A DNA stretch of 64,000 nucleotides from Hoskinsella mucinilytica (GTDB lineage Bacteria > Bacillota_I > Bacilli_A > Erysipelotrichales > Erysipelotrichaceae). Of the stretch, positions 62,079 through 64,000 are shown piece after piece. A program made the translations under genes and the position numbers. Numbering within the stretch: position 1 is the first letter of the stretch; each line of letters opens with the position of its first letter. The DNA is taken from positions 22,186-86,185 of the forward strand of contig NZ_JBEQZJ010000011.1 of the NCBI RefSeq assembly GCF_045223415.1, in the 5' to 3' direction. Below the pieces are notes generated by a model. The model was not told where the DNA came from. It worked only from the letters and a program-made list of their open reading frames with translations, and did no database searches.

Positions 62079-63947
62079 GTGAAGCAAAATATAAATAAAC
62101 AAGCAGTCTCTTTAAGCGGAAGAATAGGAATTCTTTTCCTCGTTGCATCAAGTCTACTTGTGTTTCTTGCCTATCTGGTTGTTTCACAAAATATCAAATC
62201 TTTACTAACCGATTATACTATGATATTAGTAGAGAATATGGTTGATCAAGGTGTGACAACAGTAGAATATGAATTAGAATCCGGCAAAAATGAAGCAAAT
62301 GTCGTTGCACAGAGTTTGGCGATAACAAATGATATTGATATAGCAAAAATTCCAAAGTCTTATAGGGATTCTGATTTGATTAGAATGATTTACGTACATG
62401 ACGGAAAGAATACTTCTACAGATGGTAAAAAGTATGAAATACAATCCAGAAAAGATATAGTTGATGGATATGAGGGAAAAACGACAGTATATGGACCTTA
62501 TTTTAATGAAAAAGATGAATTTATTATCTGTTATACAGCACCAGTCTACAAGAATAACACAATCATTGGTGTTGTAACAATTGAGAAGGATGCATATAAG
62601 TTAAGTGAGATTATTAAAGAAATACGATTTATAAATACTGGTGAATCTTATATTATAAATGCTGAAGGTACAGATATAGCAGTAAGTGATATGGAGCATG
62701 TCGATTGGGTAACTGATGAATATAATGCACATATATTGTCAGAGAATGAGCATACAGAAGAAACTCGCTCGATTATGGAGCTTGAAAAGAAGGGGTTAAG
62801 GGGTGAAAAAGGAACAGGATCTTATATTTGGAATAATGGTGAAGTATATGTAACTTATGCTCCTATACCTTCAGTTGGCTGGGTTTTATTAGGTGGGCTA
62901 AGACAGGAAGAAATAAATGCTATCACCAAATCTGTTTTATTTGATTCACTTACGAAAGGTCCCATTTTGAGCATAACTGTTATCATATTTATCATTTTGG
63001 CTTTATTGATTCTATATTGGATTATTACTAGTTTGCGTAAGAGTGCAGAAATAAATGAAAAATTAAAAATCATGGCGAAGTATGATGCCCTGACAGGTAT
63101 CCTAAACAGGAATAGTTATCATGAAAGAATCGATAAACTGACTGAAGATGAAGGACTAATGACTTGTATCTATATAGATGTCAACGGTTTGCATGAAATA
63201 AATAATCATTTAGGACATCAGGCTGGTGATACAATGTTAAAGGAAATCGCAGCTTCTATACTTGATTCTTTCTCAGATAAAGATGTTTTTCGCATTGGAG
63301 GAGATGAGTTCGTAGTTTTGTGTAAAGGCTTGGGTTCCCAAGAGGTCAAGAATCGAATCCAACATATTCGTAGTAAGCTTATAAAGAAGGGGTATGAAAT
63401 ATCCATTGGGATTGCTTCAGCTAATTGTGATAGTAATATAAATAATATAATAAATCAGGCAGAAGAGAGAATGTATGCTGATAAAAGAGAATTCTATAGA
63501 AGTAATGGTGATGAACGTCAGATTCGTGATCTAGACTCAAAACTTGAAAGACTTTTAACAGAAAAAAAGGATGCTGATACATTTTTGACGCTTTTGGCAC
63601 CCGAATTTAAAGGTGTTTATTTTGTTGATATGAGCAAAGACACCATCAGACATTTAAATATACCATCATATTTTGAAGAAATTCTAAAGGAAACTAATGA
63701 GGTATTCAGTGAAGCTCTTAAGATATACAATGAACGTATGATAAGAAAAGAGTATCAGAAAAGATTTACTTGTTTCTGTGATTTTAAGAAAATTGAAGAA
63801 CGTATGGAGAATAATATTAATCCAGAGTTAACATATCAAAAAAATGATGGATCTTGGATGAAAGTCCGAGTCTTAAAGTTTAAAACATATACTAAAGCAT
63901 CCCAAGAAACATTATGGTTTTTTACAAGTGCAGATGGTGGTATTTAG
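62079..63947 (+). CDS. dCache-GGDEF membrane sensor (probable diguanylate cyclase)
   Basis: A 622-aa membrane protein. Membrane helices (about 15-37 and 295-318) flank an extracellular dCache-like sensor (Y-G-P-Y-F-N-E, then I-C-Y-T-A-P-V-Y). The GGDEF domain starts at Y-D-A-L-T-G-I-L-N-R-N and has an intact R-I-G-G-D-E-F near 403-410, so cyclic-di-GMP synthesis is likely. No RxxD inhibitory site stands out. A further ~140-residue C-terminal part is not recognised. The GTG start at 62079 follows AAGAGGAG. It is about 1 kb from the transfer genes; whether it is element cargo or chromosomal is not clear. Confidence 0.85.
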   Translation: MKQNINKQAVSLSGRIGILFLVASSLLVFLAYLVVSQNIKSLLTDYTMILVENMVDQGVTTVEYELESGKNEANVVAQSLAITNDIDIAKIPKSYRDSDLIRMIYVHDGKNTSTDGKKYEIQSRKDIVDGYEGKTTVYGPYFNEKDEFIICYTAPVYKNNTIIGVVTIEKDAYKLSEIIKEIRFINTGESYIINAEGTDIAVSDMEHVDWVTDEYNAHILSENEHTEETRSIMELEKKGLRGEKGTGSYIWNNGEVYVTYAPIPSVGWVLLGGLRQEEINAITKSVLFDSLTKGPILSITVIIFIILALLILYWIITSLRKSAEINEKLKIMAKYDALTGILNRNSYHERIDKLTEDEGLMTCIYIDVNGLHEINNHLGHQAGDTMLKEIAASILDSFSDKDVFRIGGDEFVVLCKGLGSQEVKNRIQHIRSKLIKKGYEISIGIASANCDSNINNIINQAEERMYADKREFYRSNGDERQIRDLDSKLERLLTEKKDADTFLTLLAPEFKGVYFVDMSKDTIRHLNIPSYFEEILKETNEVFSEALKIYNERMIRKEYQKRFTCFCDFKKIEERMENNINPELTYQKNDGSWMKVRVLKFKTYTKASQETLWFFTSADGGI

Positions 63948-64000
63948 TCTTACAGAATAAAAGTGACAATAATCAAAAATATAAAGAGATGTTCAAATAC

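Overview
The window looks like a low-G+C, spore-forming Firmicute chromosome, most likely from the Erysipelotrichia, carrying a large integrated conjugative element in its right half. The evidence is the spoIIE-tilS-hpt-ftsH gene order, the AddAB (not RecBCD) recombination pair, a T-box in front of lysS, and strong AGGAGG ribosome binding sites throughout. The species assignment is inference: there is no rRNA gene in the window.

Region 1 (1-34.4 kb) is chromosomal. It starts with the 3' end of spoIIE, then tilS (apparently leaderless), hpt and ftsH. Next is a sugar module: a PRD/EIIA-type regulator on the minus strand faces a mannose-family PTS (EIIA, EIIB and a fused EIIC-EIID), followed by a ManA-like isomerase and an MtlD-like dehydrogenase. 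A complete agr-type quorum-sensing locus follows, with agrB-agrD on the minus strand and agrA-agrC on the plus strand. The 37-codon AgrD candidate is described here from the raw sequence. A 40-bp sequence upstream of agrB recurs (30/40 identical) in front of a small membrane-protein gene just after agrC, which looks like a shared response-regulator operator and a first regulon member. Housekeeping genes come next: mnmG, a HAD hydrolase, a cytidylate-kinase-like protein, an AAA/DUF4143 ATPase, an ABC-F ATPase behind an attenuator with a leader peptide, addA/addB, hslO, dusB, a cyclophilin lipoprotein and T-box-controlled lysS.

Region 2 (34.1-36.8 kb) is a transition zone. Directly downstream of lysS lie paired imperfect 18-bp repeats and phased 10-11-bp repeats resembling recombinase arm sites, so this may be an attachment region. 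Small enzymes (VOC, SnoaL-like) and a CAP-domain lipoprotein follow.

Region 3 (36.8-64 kb) is an integrative conjugative element or a close relative. It encodes a giant NlpC/P60-SpaA surface protein behind a leader peptide and terminator, a Dam-type methylase, AbrB-like regulators, and a type IV secretion set (pilin-like and VirB6/TrbL-like membrane proteins, a VirB3-like protein, VirB4, a membrane NlpC/P60 hydrolase, VirD4). An amidoligase and a gamma-glutamylcyclotransferase-like gene sit inside the transfer operon. The mobilisation part has a repeat-rich candidate oriT, a ribbon-helix-helix protein, a MobP-type relaxase whose natural start appears to be ATT, a 38-aa basic peptide and a DUF3991/TOPRIM protein. 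Within it lies an Abi_2/AbiF-type HEPN gene preceded by what looks like its own small structured RNA. A dCache-GGDEF protein closes the window. No integrase is visible, so the far end of the element lies outside. No tRNA, rRNA, IS element or CRISPR array was recognised.
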